Source: Robiginitomaculum sp.
Lineage (GTDB): Bacteria > Pseudomonadota > Alphaproteobacteria > Caulobacterales > Maricaulaceae
DNA: 64,000 bases
Direction of reading: 5' to 3'
Assembly: GCA_002733605.1 (NCBI GenBank)
Contig: NVWK01000006.1
Location: 1 to 64,000, forward strand
This document shows positions 34,462 through 44,981 of the stretch, one piece after another. The notes under the pieces are model-generated. The model was given only the letters and a program-made list of their open reading frames with translations, was not told where the DNA came from and searched no databases. The position numbers and the translations under genes were made by a program. The first letter of the stretch is position 1; each line of letters begins with the position of its first letter.

Positions 34462-37400
34462 TTACGCCGCATCCTCCAAAGGTTGTTCCAATCGGCTCAG
34501 CATCTCCTTCGGCACCACTTGCCAGAATTTCCCGCGCTCATGTTCCCATTCTTTGAGGATGGTCTCGGAGAACCCTGATTTGGTATGTTCCGCATGCCGC
34601 GCGATCAAGTCTTTCAAATGCGTCTCCCAATAGGTGCTGGACAGACGCTGCCAGACGACACTGTCGGGGTTGACGGCTTTGTCAAACATATCGTCTTCGT
34701 CGTAAATAAAGGCCATGCCGCCGGTCATGCCGGCTGCAAAATTATCGCCGACACTGCCAAGGATCACCACGGTGCCGCCGGTCATATATTCACAGCCATT
34801 GCTGCCACAGCCTTCGACGACAGCCATAGCGCCAGAGTTGCGCACCGCAAACCGTTCCCCCGCACGCCCTGCCGCCAGCAGAGTGCCGGACGTCGCCCCG
34901 TATAAACAGGTATTGCCGATAATCGCGCTATTATGGGCATCGATTTTGCTTTGCCCTTGCGGAGCGAGGAAAATCTCGCCGCCAGACAGACCTTTGCCGA
35001 CATAATCATTAGAATCTCCGTCAACAATCAGACGCAAACCCTTCATGCCAAATGCCCCGAGGGACTGCCCGGCCGAGCCACGCAGGCGCACGGTTAACTG
35101 CCCGTCAGGCAGCCCGTCTACACCAAATTTTTGATACAATATGGACGAGGTTCGTGTACCAACCGCGCGTTGGGTATTATGAACGGAATAGGTCAATTCC
35201 GTCTTCTCGCCATGCTCGAACAATTGCCCGCCATCATTGATGATTTGCACATCAAGACTATCGGGAACTTCATTACGGGTATCACGGGTGTCTTTGACCG
35301 GACGGGTATCGACACGGGCTAAAACCGCATTTAAATCCAGATCATCCAGATGCTCTGCCCCTCGGCTCACCTGTGACAACATGTCCGAACGCCCGATAAT
35401 TTCGCCAAGCGAACGTGCGCCGAGGCTGGCCAGAATTTCACGCACGTCTTCGGCAATGAACGTCATCAGATTGATAATGTGCTCAGGTTTGCCAACGAAT
35501 TTTTTACGCAAGTCTTCCTTCTGGGTGCAAATGCCGACAGGGCATGTATTGCTGTGGCATTGGCGCACGATCAAACAGCCAAGCGCGACCAGCGCCAGCG
35601 TACCCACACCGTATTCTTCGGCTCCCAACATGGCGGCAATCACGATGTCGCGACCGGTTTTCAAGCCGCCGTCCGTGCGCAAAGTAATCTGGTCACGCAA
35701 ATTATTCAGGGTCAATATCTGCTGGACTTCGGACAGCCCAAGCTCCCACGGCGAACCTGCATATTTCAGGCTGGTATAAGGCGTGGCCCCCGTGCCGCCA
35801 TTATGTCCGGCGATTAAAATGATATCGGCTTTGGCTTTGGCAACGCCGGCGGCAATCGTACCGATCCCGGCACTGGCCACCAATTTCACGCACACGCGGG
35901 CTTTCGGATTGATCTGTTTCAGATCATAAATCAGCTGGGCCAAATCCTCGATGGAGTAAATATCATGATGCGGCGGTGGGCTGATCAGGGTCACACCCGG
36001 TGTGGCATGGCGCAGTTTGGCAATCATTTCTGTGACTTTAAAGCCTGGCAATTGCCCACCTTCACCCGGTTTAGCCCCTTGGGCCACCTTAATCTCGATC
36101 TCGCGGCACTGGTTCAGATATTCAGCCGTCACCCCGAAACGCCCCGACGCGACCTGTTTAACCGCAGAGTTCGGGTTGTCCCCATTGGGCAAGGTCACAT
36201 AGCGTGAACGGTCTTCACCACCTTCACCGGATACGGATTTGGCCCCGATCCGGTTCATGGCAATGTTCAACGTCCCGTGGGCTTCGGGCGAAAGCGCGCC
36301 CAAAGACATGCCCGGCGTACAAAACCGCTTGCGAATTTCATTGATGTTCTCGACCTGACGCAAAGGGATGGCTTTGGTGTTGGATTTGAAATCCAGCAAA
36401 TCCCTGATCTGGATCGGGTCTTTGGAGTGCATATAGTCTGAAAACTGTTTGTACAAACTGTAATCTCCCGAGCGCACAGCCGATTGCAACAGCTTCATCA
36501 TTTCCGCGTCATAGGCATGACGCTCGCTATTGGCCCGTACCCGATAGAACCCGCCAATAGGCAATGGCCCATGGGTTTCGCCAAAGGCTTTTACATGGTT
36601 TTCTAAGATTTTCTTTTCAAGACCCGCTAACCCGATTCCGGAAATCCGTGACGTCATACCGGGGAAATGCTCGTCCACAAGTGAACGGGACAGGCCGAGC
36701 GCTTCGAAATTATTCCCGCCTCTAAAGGAGGAAATCACCGAAATCCCCATTTTAGAAATAATCTTTAACAGCCCTTGGTCGATACCATTTTTGTAGTTAG
36801 CAATCGCGGTTTTTGCGTCCACATTCAGCAGCCCGCGATTGGCCCGATCCGTGATGGTGTCTTGGGTCAGATAGGCGTTCACGGCTGTCGCCCCTGCGCC
36901 GATCAGCACGGCAAAATAATGGGTGTCCAGACATTCGGCCGAGCGTACAATCAGGGAACAAGACGATCGTAGACCTTGGGAAACCAGATGGGTATGTACC
37001 CCGCCCAGACAAAGTATAATCGGCGCACCGACACGGTCCGGTCCCTGATTTTCATCAGAAAGCACAATTGTCTCTGCGCCGTTACGTACAGCCTGTTCGG
37101 CCTGTTTTTTAATTTTTCTAAGCAGGGCTTTCAATCCACTGCCGCGACGTGCGCCAGCCTTCGGCGTTTCAAATGTGCAGTCTATATGTTCACATTTTTC
37201 ATTAAACACATCCAGATAACGTGCATACATACCATTGGTCAGAACCGGACTGTCCAGTACATACATTTCGTCTGTTTGCTCCGCGCCGTCCGCCAGAATA
37301 TTACGCAAATTCCTGAACCGGGTTTTCAAGCCCATCACACGGGTTTCGCGTAATGGATCAATCGGGGGATTGGTCACCTGACTGAATTTTTGCCTAAAGA

Positions 37401-38973
37401 AATGTGACAAAGGACGATATACATCCGACAGAACCGCCAAGGGCGTATCATCCCCCATAGAGCCGATACCTTCTTTTCCGGTCTCGCTGAGCGAGGGTAA
37501 AATCAGGCGTAATTCTTCAAGCGTCTGCCCGACGGCAAGCTGGTGACGGACGAGATCATCTCCGCTCAAAACCGGTTCGGGTTCATCTCCGGCAAGTGTT
37601 TCGTCGAGATTTTTAGCATTCTCCAGCCATTCTTTATAAGGGTTGGCATCTGAAAGCCGGTTGAGGATTTCATCGGAATCGTAAAATTCACCCGCGTCAA
37701 GATCAATGGCGATCAAACGGCCCGGTTTAATCGCGCCTTTTTTAATAATGGTTTTTTCGTCCATCGGGCAGGTGCCGATTTCCGATCCGACCGCGAGAAT
37801 ACCACTATCGTTCAGGGCAAAGCGCAGAGGCCGTAATCCACTCCGGTCCAGACCCGCCATCACCCAGCGCCCGTCAAAAGCAACCAGAGCCGCAGGGCCA
37901 TCCCACGGTTCCATCACCGCGTTGCAATACTCATACATATGCCGCCATTTTTCCGGCATCAAATCACCGCGCTTGGAATAAGCTTCGGGGACAAGCAAGG
38001 TCTTGGCCAAAGGCGCAGAGCGTCCGGCCCGCACCAATAATTCAAACACGCTATCAAGGGCCGCACTGTCGGACGAGCCTTTCTGGATCACGGGTTTCAC
38101 ATCTTCTGCGCGGCGGCCAAACGCATTGGAGGCCATTTTAATTTCGTGGCTTTTCATGAAATTGGTGTTGGCTTTAACCGTGTTGATCTCGCCGTTATGG
38201 GCGATCATACGGAAAGGTTGCGCCAGCCACCATTGCGGGAATGTATTGGTTGAATAGCGCTGATGATAAAGAGCGGCGCGCGAGACAAAGAGTGGGCTGG
38301 TCAAATCAGGGAAAAACGCATCAATGTCTTCGGCCAGAAACATGCCTTTATACGAGATGGTTTGCCCTGACAGCGAGCAGACATAAAAACTGGGAATAGC
38401 CGCTTCGATGGCTCGTTTCTCGATCCGTCTACGTACGATATAAAGCTCGCGCTCTAGCTTGTCGGTGTCGAAAGATTTTGGCGCCCTGAACATCACTTGT
38501 TCAATCGCGGGGCGGGTATCAAGGGCTTTGCGGCCAATCACATCCAGATTGACAGGCACTTGCCGCCAGCCATAGAGATAAAATCCTGCGCGCAATAATT
38601 CCGACTCGACGATTGTACGCGATGCATCTTGCGCGGCATAATCGGTACGGGGCAGAAAAATCATCCCGATGGCAATTTTATGGCTTGAAGGTTTATGGCC
38701 GGTGCGTTCGATTTGCTGTTTGAAAAATTCACGTGGAACATCCAGCAGGATTCCGGCCCCGTCTCCGGTTTTCCCGTCTGCGTCAACCGCGCCCCGATGC
38801 CAGACATTTTTCAAAGCTTGCAGGGCCAACTCAACCACGTCACGGCGCGCCGTCCCGTCCGTGCTGGCGACAAGGCCAACCCCACAGGAATCATGCTCGT
38901 CTTCAGGATTATAAGCCCCCGCCTCGATCAGCGCGTCTCTTTGGGTTTCGTATTCGGTTTTCCAATTGGTCAT
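34462..38973 (-). CDS. gltB: Glutamate synthase (NADPH) large subunit
   Basis: About 1503 residues from ATG 38973, the usual GltB length; the track frame opens at 39147 inside gltD and is too long. The mature N-terminal nucleophile is the Cys in EDEHDSCGVGL after a short propeptide. The central and FMN domains include PGEGGQLPGFKV and NGGTGATPYTSLKYAG. The 3Fe-4S cysteines are in CHSNTCPVGICTQ. A GXGXG-type C-terminal helix follows. It makes glutamate from glutamine and 2-oxoglutarate. It stands 22 bp after gltD at the end of the ilv-leu array. Confidence 0.97.
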   Translation of the reverse strand: MTNWKTEYETQRDALIEAGAYNPEDEHDSCGVGLVASTDGTARRDVVELALQALKNVWHRGAVDADGKTGDGAGILLDVPREFFKQQIERTGHKPSSHKIAIGMIFLPRTDYAAQDASRTIVESELLRAGFYLYGWRQVPVNLDVIGRKALDTRPAIEQVMFRAPKSFDTDKLERELYIVRRRIEKRAIEAAIPSFYVCSLSGQTISYKGMFLAEDIDAFFPDLTSPLFVSRAALYHQRYSTNTFPQWWLAQPFRMIAHNGEINTVKANTNFMKSHEIKMASNAFGRRAEDVKPVIQKGSSDSAALDSVFELLVRAGRSAPLAKTLLVPEAYSKRGDLMPEKWRHMYEYCNAVMEPWDGPAALVAFDGRWVMAGLDRSGLRPLRFALNDSGILAVGSEIGTCPMDEKTIIKKGAIKPGRLIAIDLDAGEFYDSDEILNRLSDANPYKEWLENAKNLDETLAGDEPEPVLSGDDLVRHQLAVGQTLEELRLILPSLSETGKEGIGSMGDDTPLAVLSDVYRPLSHFFRQKFSQVTNPPIDPLRETRVMGLKTRFRNLRNILADGAEQTDEMYVLDSPVLTNGMYARYLDVFNEKCEHIDCTFETPKAGARRGSGLKALLRKIKKQAEQAVRNGAETIVLSDENQGPDRVGAPIILCLGGVHTHLVSQGLRSSCSLIVRSAECLDTHYFAVLIGAGATAVNAYLTQDTITDRANRGLLNVDAKTAIANYKNGIDQGLLKIISKMGISVISSFRGGNNFEALGLSRSLVDEHFPGMTSRISGIGLAGLEKKILENHVKAFGETHGPLPIGGFYRVRANSERHAYDAEMMKLLQSAVRSGDYSLYKQFSDYMHSKDPIQIRDLLDFKSNTKAIPLRQVENINEIRKRFCTPGMSLGALSPEAHGTLNIAMNRIGAKSVSGEGGEDRSRYVTLPNGDNPNSAVKQVASGRFGVTAEYLNQCREIEIKVAQGAKPGEGGQLPGFKVTEMIAKLRHATPGVTLISPPPHHDIYSIEDLAQLIYDLKQINPKARVCVKLVASAGIGTIAAGVAKAKADIILIAGHNGGTGATPYTSLKYAGSPWELGLSEVQQILTLNNLRDQITLRTDGGLKTGRDIVIAAMLGAEEYGVGTLALVALGCLIVRQCHSNTCPVGICTQKEDLRKKFVGKPEHIINLMTFIAEDVREILASLGARSLGEIIGRSDMLSQVSRGAEHLDDLDLNAVLARVDTRPVKDTRDTRNEVPDSLDVQIINDGGQLFEHGEKTELTYSVHNTQRAVGTRTSSILYQKFGVDGLPDGQLTVRLRGSAGQSLGAFGMKGLRLIVDGDSNDYVGKGLSGGEIFLAPQGQSKIDAHNSAIIGNTCLYGATSGTLLAAGRAGERFAVRNSGAMAVVEGCGSNGCEYMTGGTVVILGSVGDNFAAGMTGGMAFIYDEDDMFDKAVNPDSVVWQRLSSTYWETHLKDLIARHAEHTKSGFSETILKEWEHERGKFWQVVPKEMLSRLEQPLEDAA

Positions 38974-38995
38974 AATTTTACTCTTGTTTTTAGTC

Positions 38996-40417
38996 TTATT
39001 CAGCAGCGTCAGCGAGGAGAAGTTGGGCGGTAAGTTGCGCATGCATAGCGGCGGCCGCATCCCGACCTTCACGAATGGCCCAGACAACAAGGCTGGCCCC
39101 GCGCACAATATCACCGGCGGCGTAAACACCTTCCACACTGGTTTCAAATTTGGTCGGATGGGTCTTAATCGTGTTCCAACGGGTCAGTTTTAAATCCGGA
39201 CAAATGGCCTCCATATCTTCGGGCATAAAGCCAAGCGCCTGAATAACCATGTCGGCTTTCATATCAAAATCGGCCCCCTTAATCACGGAGAAGCTTTGCC
39301 GCCCGGACGCATCTTTCTGGCCAAGCCGCATCCGCGCCGTGCGTACGGAACTGGCTTTGCCGTCTGTATCATGAATGGCTTTCGGCGAGGCCAGCCATTC
39401 GAAATGCACGCCTTCTTCTTTGGCATTGTTGGTTTCGCGCGCACTGCCGGGCATGTTGATCTCGTCGCGGCGATACATGCACGATACGGATTTAGCGCCT
39501 TCACGCACAGCCGTCCGCACACAATCCATCGCCGTGTCTCCGCCGCCAATCACGACCACATGTTTGCCCTTCGCAGTCTCGGAAGCAACTTTGTCTCCAA
39601 GTCCGCGCCGGTTGGAATTAATCAGATAGGGCAGGGCTTCGATCACCCCGTCCGCACCACAGCCCGGCACGGAAAGCGCACGTGCATTATACACACCCAC
39701 CGCCATCAAAATGGCTTGGTGCTTGGCTTGCAACGTTTCGAAACTGATATCCTTGCCAATCTCCGTGTTGAGCACAAATTCAATGCCGCCGTCCGCCAAG
39801 CGTTTCACCCGCCGTTCGACAATGGATTTTTCCAGTTTGAAATTGGGAATACCGTAGATCAACAACCCACCTGCGCGGTCATGACGATCATATACGGTCA
39901 CTTGCCAACCTTGCATCCGCAACATCTCTGCCGCCGCCAATCCGGCCGGCCCGGCCCCGATAATCCCCACAGATAGAGGACGTTCCTGCACAGGCGCAAG
40001 GGGCTCAACCCAGCCCTCATCCCACGCCATATCGGTAAGATAGCGTTCAACCGCCCCGATGGTCACCGTGCCGTGCCCGGATGTCTCGATCACACAAGAG
40101 CCTTCGCACAACCGGTCTTGCGGACAAATCCGGCCACAAATCTCTGGCATATTATTGGTCAGCGCCGCCGTATTGTAGGCGTCCTGTAATTGGCCTTCCG
40201 CCGTCAGCATCAACCAGTCGGGAATGTTGTTATGCAGTGGACAGGCGTTTTGACAAAACGGCACCCCACACTGGGAACAGCGAGAGGCTTGCTCGTTGGC
40301 TTTGTCTTTCAGATAGTCGCCGTAGATTTCAGAGAAATCATCGCGTCGGTCTGTTGCGTCGCGTTTGCTCGGCATTTTACCGTCTATATCTATAAATTTC
40401 AGCATCTTGTTGGTCAT
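38996..40417 (-). CDS. gltD: Glutamate synthase small subunit
   Basis: 473 residues. The N-terminal iron-sulfur region has CSQCGVPFCQNACPLHNNIPDW and CGRICPQDRLCEGSC. FAD and NADPH dinucleotide folds follow, with GAGPAGLAAAEML and GGGDTAMDC. It passes electrons from NADPH to GltB. Order gltD then gltB, 5 bp after ilvA, in the branched-chain array. Confidence 0.97.
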   Translation of the reverse strand: MTNKMLKFIDIDGKMPSKRDATDRRDDFSEIYGDYLKDKANEQASRCSQCGVPFCQNACPLHNNIPDWLMLTAEGQLQDAYNTAALTNNMPEICGRICPQDRLCEGSCVIETSGHGTVTIGAVERYLTDMAWDEGWVEPLAPVQERPLSVGIIGAGPAGLAAAEMLRMQGWQVTVYDRHDRAGGLLIYGIPNFKLEKSIVERRVKRLADGGIEFVLNTEIGKDISFETLQAKHQAILMAVGVYNARALSVPGCGADGVIEALPYLINSNRRGLGDKVASETAKGKHVVVIGGGDTAMDCVRTAVREGAKSVSCMYRRDEINMPGSARETNNAKEEGVHFEWLASPKAIHDTDGKASSVRTARMRLGQKDASGRQSFSVIKGADFDMKADMVIQALGFMPEDMEAICPDLKLTRWNTIKTHPTKFETSVEGVYAAGDIVRGASLVVWAIREGRDAAAAMHAQLTAQLLLADAAE

Positions 40418-40422
40418 GGTGC

Positions 40423-41952
40423 TTATCCGTCGTTTTTCAAAAAATATTGGTAGGCCGGGTTATTGGTTTCGTCGCGCATGGAAAACCCGGTTTTTCGTAG
40501 GCTGGCTTCCAGGACGTCCCCGTCCGTATTGGGAATTTGGAACCCGCATAAAACCTGCCCTGTCGAGGCCCCGTGATTGCGGTAATGGAACAGGGAAATA
40601 TTCCACCGCCCATCCAATGTAATCAGAAAATCCCGCAAAGCGCCGGGGCGTTCGGGAAATTCAAAACTGTAAATACGTTCATCAACACTGGCCGAAGCCC
40701 GACCGCCAACCATGTGCCGCAAATGCTCTTTGGCCAGCGGGTTGTCGCTTAAATCGGTGACGCTCATATTTTGGGCGCGCAGCTTGCCGACAATATGTTC
40801 GGCTTCTGCGCCGCTTTTCACCTTCACACCCACAAGCACATGTGCTGTCTTGCTGTCGGCATAACGATAATTAAATTCGCTAACCGCATGGTCGCCCAAG
40901 GCTTGGCAGAAGTCAAGGAAGGCACCCGGACGTTCCGGCAAAGTCGCCGCCAGTAAAATCTCGCCGCCCGCACCAAGCTCTGCCCGCTCGACCATATAGC
41001 CAATCCGGTCAAAGTTCACATTGGCACCGGTCATAATCGCAATGCAAGGCCCATCAGGCGTTTTGCCCTCGCGGGCATGTTTCAAAAGCCCCGCCAAAGC
41101 GAGGGCCCCCGCCGGTTCAACCACTGTGCGGGTTTGTTCGAAAATATCGCGCGCACTCGCACAGATCTCGTCATTGCTGACCAAGATGACATCCGGGTTA
41201 ATGGCTTGTGCGATTTTAAGGGTGTTTTCGCCGATCAGCTTGACCGCAACTCCGTCGGCAAATCCGTCTATGGTCTTGAGCGGCGTTGGCAGACCAGCTT
41301 CCAAAGAGGTTTTCAGGGTCGCGGCTCCTTCTGGCTCGACGGCAATAATGCGGGTGTCGGGACTATGGGTTTTCAAATACGCGCCAATGCCAGAGATAAG
41401 TCCGCCGCCGCCAACACTGATATATACAGCCGCAGGGGCAGGGCACTGCTCCAGTATTTCTTTGCCAATCGTGCCTTGTCCGGCAATCACATCCAACTCG
41501 TCAAACGGGTGGATGAACACTGCGCCGGTTTCAGTTGCGAAGGTGAGGGCGGCTTCGCAGGCTGCGTCATAGCTGTCGCCCACCAGTTTAATTTGTGCGC
41601 CTTTGGCCATCACGGCTTTGGTCTTGATCTCAGGTGTGGTGATCGGCATGAAAATCACGGCTTGGGTGCCATAATGTTCGGCCGCCGCCGCAATGCCTTG
41701 TGCGTGATTTCCAGCGCTTGCCGCCACTACGCCGCGTGCACGCTCAGCCTCGCTTAGCTGGGAAATCCGGTTGGCGGCGCCGCGAATTTTAAAGGAAAAT
41801 ACCGATTGCAAATCTTCGCGTTTCAGCCACACGTCTTTGCCAAGCGCCTCGGAAAGCCCGTCCGCCCGTTCTAGCGGGGTGCGTTTTGCCAACTCATAGA
41901 CATCTGCTCTATCAATTCGCGCCGCTATATTTGCGAGCTTAACGTCCGGCAT
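40423..41952 (-). CDS. ilvA: Threonine ammonia-lyase, biosynthetic
   Basis: 509 residues. The PLP lysine is in SVFSFKIRGAANRI, the glycine loop is SVGGGGLISGIGAYLK, and two C-terminal ACT-like regulatory domains follow (about 330-509, ERPGAFLDFCQAL and ERPGALRDFLITL). It makes 2-oxobutanoate for isoleucine and is normally inhibited by isoleucine through the ACT-like part. Its start overlaps the leuB end by 14 bp. Confidence 0.96.
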   Translation of the reverse strand: MPDVKLANIAARIDRADVYELAKRTPLERADGLSEALGKDVWLKREDLQSVFSFKIRGAANRISQLSEAERARGVVAASAGNHAQGIAAAAEHYGTQAVIFMPITTPEIKTKAVMAKGAQIKLVGDSYDAACEAALTFATETGAVFIHPFDELDVIAGQGTIGKEILEQCPAPAAVYISVGGGGLISGIGAYLKTHSPDTRIIAVEPEGAATLKTSLEAGLPTPLKTIDGFADGVAVKLIGENTLKIAQAINPDVILVSNDEICASARDIFEQTRTVVEPAGALALAGLLKHAREGKTPDGPCIAIMTGANVNFDRIGYMVERAELGAGGEILLAATLPERPGAFLDFCQALGDHAVSEFNYRYADSKTAHVLVGVKVKSGAEAEHIVGKLRAQNMSVTDLSDNPLAKEHLRHMVGGRASASVDERIYSFEFPERPGALRDFLITLDGRWNISLFHYRNHGASTGQVLCGFQIPNTDGDVLEASLRKTGFSMRDETNNPAYQYFLKNDG

Positions 41953-42991
41953 GATCTGCGATCCACTCTCCTACTTCCAGAGTTGAGAGCGTGCCGCCAA
42001 TATCGCCCGTGCATTGCCGTTCATCCAATGCAAGCGTGACGGCGGCTTCAATGGCTTCAGCTTCCGCAACAAGATCAAATGACGTGCGGAGCATCCAGGC
42101 TGCGGATAAAATCATCGCAATCGGATTGGCTTTGCCCTGACCGGCAATATCGGGCGCACTGCCGTGGATGGGTTCGTACAGACCAAGCTTGCCTTCGCCC
42201 AGACTGGCCGAAGGAATAACCCCCATAGAGCCGCACAACATCGCCGCCTCATCGGTCAGAATATCTCCAAACATGTTCTCGGTCAGGATCACGTCAAAGT
42301 CTTTGCCGCGCGACAGCATATGCATTGCCATTGCGTCGACAAGTGTATGCTCAAGCTCAACCTCCGGATAATCTTTCGCCACACGGATCACAACTTCACG
42401 CCACAGGCGCGAGGTTTCAAGCACGTTGGATTTATCAACACTGGTCACTTTGTGCCTGCGGGTTTTAGCCATTTCAAACGCACGAATAGCAATGCGTTCG
42501 ATCTCGGCCTCGCTGTAACGGCACTCGTCATACGCGCCCAGAGCATCACGGCCTTTATCGCCAAAATAAATCCCGCCGGTCAACTCGCGCATAATCACGA
42601 AATCGACGCCTTCAAGATATTCAGCCTTGATCGGAGATGCGTCCAAAAGCGCGCTCTGCGGTTTTGCCGGACGCACATTAGCATAGAGCTGCAATGTTTT
42701 ACGCAAAGGCAGAAGCCCGCCAAGTTCCGGCCTGTCCGCGCCTTTTAAATGATCCCATTTCGGGCCACCAACCGCGCCGAGCAAAATCGCCTGTGTTTTT
42801 TGTGCAGACGCCAGTGTCTCTGCGGGCATAGGTGTCCCGACCGTATCAATAGCGATCCCGCCCAGAAGATGTTCTTCAATCTCCAGCGTATGCCCAAAGG
42901 CGCTTGCGGTCGCGTTTAAGACCCGTAGGGCGGCGGCACCCACTTCAGGGCCGATTCCGTCACCGGGCAAATAGGTGAAATTGATATTCAT
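41939..42991 (-). CDS. leuB: 3-isopropylmalate dehydrogenase
   Basis: 350 residues of the isocitrate/isopropylmalate dehydrogenase family. YLPGDGIGPEV lies at the N-terminus, with RELTGGIYFGDKGR and the metal/NAD region LTENMFGDILTDEAAMLCGS. GSAPDIAGQGKANPIA follows. It forms 2-oxoisocaproate in leucine synthesis. Its start overlaps the leuD stop by 4 bp. Confidence 0.97.
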   Translation of the reverse strand: MNINFTYLPGDGIGPEVGAAALRVLNATASAFGHTLEIEEHLLGGIAIDTVGTPMPAETLASAQKTQAILLGAVGGPKWDHLKGADRPELGGLLPLRKTLQLYANVRPAKPQSALLDASPIKAEYLEGVDFVIMRELTGGIYFGDKGRDALGAYDECRYSEAEIERIAIRAFEMAKTRRHKVTSVDKSNVLETSRLWREVVIRVAKDYPEVELEHTLVDAMAMHMLSRGKDFDVILTENMFGDILTDEAAMLCGSMGVIPSASLGEGKLGLYEPIHGSAPDIAGQGKANPIAMILSAAWMLRTSFDLVAEAEAIEAAVTLALDERQCTGDIGGTLSTLEVGEWIADHAGR

Positions 42992-43566
42992 AGGGCGGCC
43001 TCATAGGATGCAATCGCGTCTTGCTGATCGTCGAGATAATCCATTTCGTCTATGCCCTGCATCAGGCAGTGACGGGAAAACGGATCGATTTTAAAAGGGT
43101 AAGTGCCGCCATTTTTAGGCAAATGAACTTCGCAAGCGGCGAGATCAATGCTGATCTCTTCCCCCGGATGGTCGAGCAGCCATTGATGGGCGCTTTTCTC
43201 GATCACGATAGGCAGCAAGCCGTTTTTAAGTGCATTGCCATGGAAAATATCGGCGATTTCACTACTGATCACAGCCTTGAACCCATAATCGGTCAGCGCC
43301 CACGGTGCATGTTCACGCGAAGACCCACAACCGAAATTATGACCCGCCACCAAAATCTGGCAGGCTTTCGCCGCCTCCGTATTCAGGATATGGTCGGTAT
43401 CACTTCCGTCTTTATTATAGCGCCAGTCATTGAACGCCAGCTTGCCGAGACCGTCGCGGTCTGTAACCGTCAGGAAACGGGCCGGGATGATCTGGTCCGT
43501 ATCAATATTGGCCGCAGACAGCACAAGGGTTTTGGATTTTACGTGCGAGATAGGATCGAAACTCAT
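42988..43566 (-). CDS. leuD: 3-isopropylmalate dehydratase small subunit
   Basis: 192 residues with the swivelling-domain signatures DTDQIIPARFL and the substrate loop GHNFGCGSSREHAPWAL. It works with LeuC to isomerise isopropylmalate. 4-bp overlaps with leuC upstream and leuB downstream indicate translational coupling. Confidence 0.97.
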   Translation of the reverse strand: MSFDPISHVKSKTLVLSAANIDTDQIIPARFLTVTDRDGLGKLAFNDWRYNKDGSDTDHILNTEAAKACQILVAGHNFGCGSSREHAPWALTDYGFKAVISSEIADIFHGNALKNGLLPIVIEKSAHQWLLDHPGEEISIDLAACEVHLPKNGGTYPFKIDPFSRHCLMQGIDEMDYLDDQQDAIASYEAAL

Positions 43567-44972
43567 GCGGCGTCTCCCAAATCTATAGTGCGCGGATCGG
43601 TCACCACACCGGAGATGGCGCTGGCGGCTGCCGTCGCAGGAGATGCCAAGACAGTGCGAACCTGCGGCCCTTGCCGTCCGGCAAAATTACGGTTTGAGGT
43701 CGAGACAATTAATTGCCCCGGCGCGCCAATATCGCCGTTCATGCCAATGCACATCGAACAACCCGGTTCGCGCCATTCTGCGCCCGCCTGAATAAATACT
43801 TTGTCTAGACCCTCGGCCTCGGCTTGTTTCTTGATCACTTCTGAACCCGCGACGATAACGGCGCGTACGCTGGAGGCCACTTTTTGCCCCGCAAAATACT
43901 TGGCCGCGCTCCGTAAATCAATAAGTCGTGAATTTGTACAAGAGCCAATAAACACCATGTCGACTTTTTGACCTGTCATAGGGGTTCCGGCTTTCACGTC
44001 CATATAGGCGAGCGCATTTTCTTCAGCCTCATCACGGGGCGCAGGGATGAGCGCATCAATTGGCATGGCCATGCCCGGATGCGTGCCATATGTCACCATC
44101 GGGCGAATATCTTCGGCCTTCAATTCCACCTCGGCGTCGTAATGACACCCTGCGTCGGAACGTAAGGACAACCAGTCTGCACACGCGCTCTCGAACGCTT
44201 CACCCTTGGGTGTGTATTCGCGGCCCTCCAGATAATTACATGTGGTTTGATCCGGCGCGATTAATCCGGCGCGCGCACCTGCTTCTATGGACATGTTACA
44301 AACGGTCATGCGTTCGTCCATGCTCATCGCGTCAAAACATGCGCCCTTGTATTCCAAAACATAGCCTGTACCGCCGCCGACACCAATATCGGCAATGATC
44401 GCGAGGATGATATCTTTGGCGCACACATCAGGCGAAACGTCGCCTTTCACATGGATCAACATGCTTTTGGGTTTGCGCATAAGAATGCACTGAGTCGCCA
44501 ACACATGCCCGACTTGTGTCGTGCCAATCCCGAACGCCAAAGCGCCAAACGCACCGTGTGTAGAGGTATGGCTGTCGCCACAAACAATCGTCATGCCGGG
44601 ACGGGTGGCCCCCAATTCCGGCCCCATCACATGCACAATGCCCCGGTTTGGACTGTCCCAGCCATGAACCGTAATACCGTGAGCCTTGGTGTTGGCCAGA
44701 AGCGTATTGACCTGTTTCTCGGCTTGGGCGCTGACATAGAGCGGCTTGCCGTCATCGTCAAAAATTGTCGGGGTGGAGTGATCAATCGTGGCGAGGGTTT
44801 TTGCAGGATTTTTCACCGCAAGACCCCGATGCTCCAGTACAGAAAAAGCCTGCGGACTGGTCACCTCATGGATCAGATGCAGATCGATATAAAGAGTGGC
44901 TGGATTAATCTCCGTCTCTTTACTCACGACATGCCTGTCCCAGATTTTATCAAATAATGATATCGCCATCAA
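43563..44972 (-). CDS. leuC: 3-isopropylmalate dehydratase large subunit
   Basis: 469 residues of aconitase type. The 4Fe-4S ligands are the cysteines in GSCTNSR and CSMCIGMNGD. CGDSHTSTHGAFGALAFGIGT is the usual conserved block. It forms the heterodimer with LeuD. It begins 9 bp after leuA. Confidence 0.97.
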   Translation of the reverse strand: MMAISLFDKIWDRHVVSKETEINPATLYIDLHLIHEVTSPQAFSVLEHRGLAVKNPAKTLATIDHSTPTIFDDDGKPLYVSAQAEKQVNTLLANTKAHGITVHGWDSPNRGIVHVMGPELGATRPGMTIVCGDSHTSTHGAFGALAFGIGTTQVGHVLATQCILMRKPKSMLIHVKGDVSPDVCAKDIILAIIADIGVGGGTGYVLEYKGACFDAMSMDERMTVCNMSIEAGARAGLIAPDQTTCNYLEGREYTPKGEAFESACADWLSLRSDAGCHYDAEVELKAEDIRPMVTYGTHPGMAMPIDALIPAPRDEAEENALAYMDVKAGTPMTGQKVDMVFIGSCTNSRLIDLRSAAKYFAGQKVASSVRAVIVAGSEVIKKQAEAEGLDKVFIQAGAEWREPGCSMCIGMNGDIGAPGQLIVSTSNRNFAGRQGPQVRTVLASPATAAASAISGVVTDPRTIDLGDAA

Positions 44973-44981
44973 TTCATTTTC

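Noticed and set aside
39296-39976. 226-residue plus-strand ORF within gltD
   Set aside because: Antisense shadow of a clearly conserved gene; its protein is rich in His/Arg/Gly with no recognisable domain.
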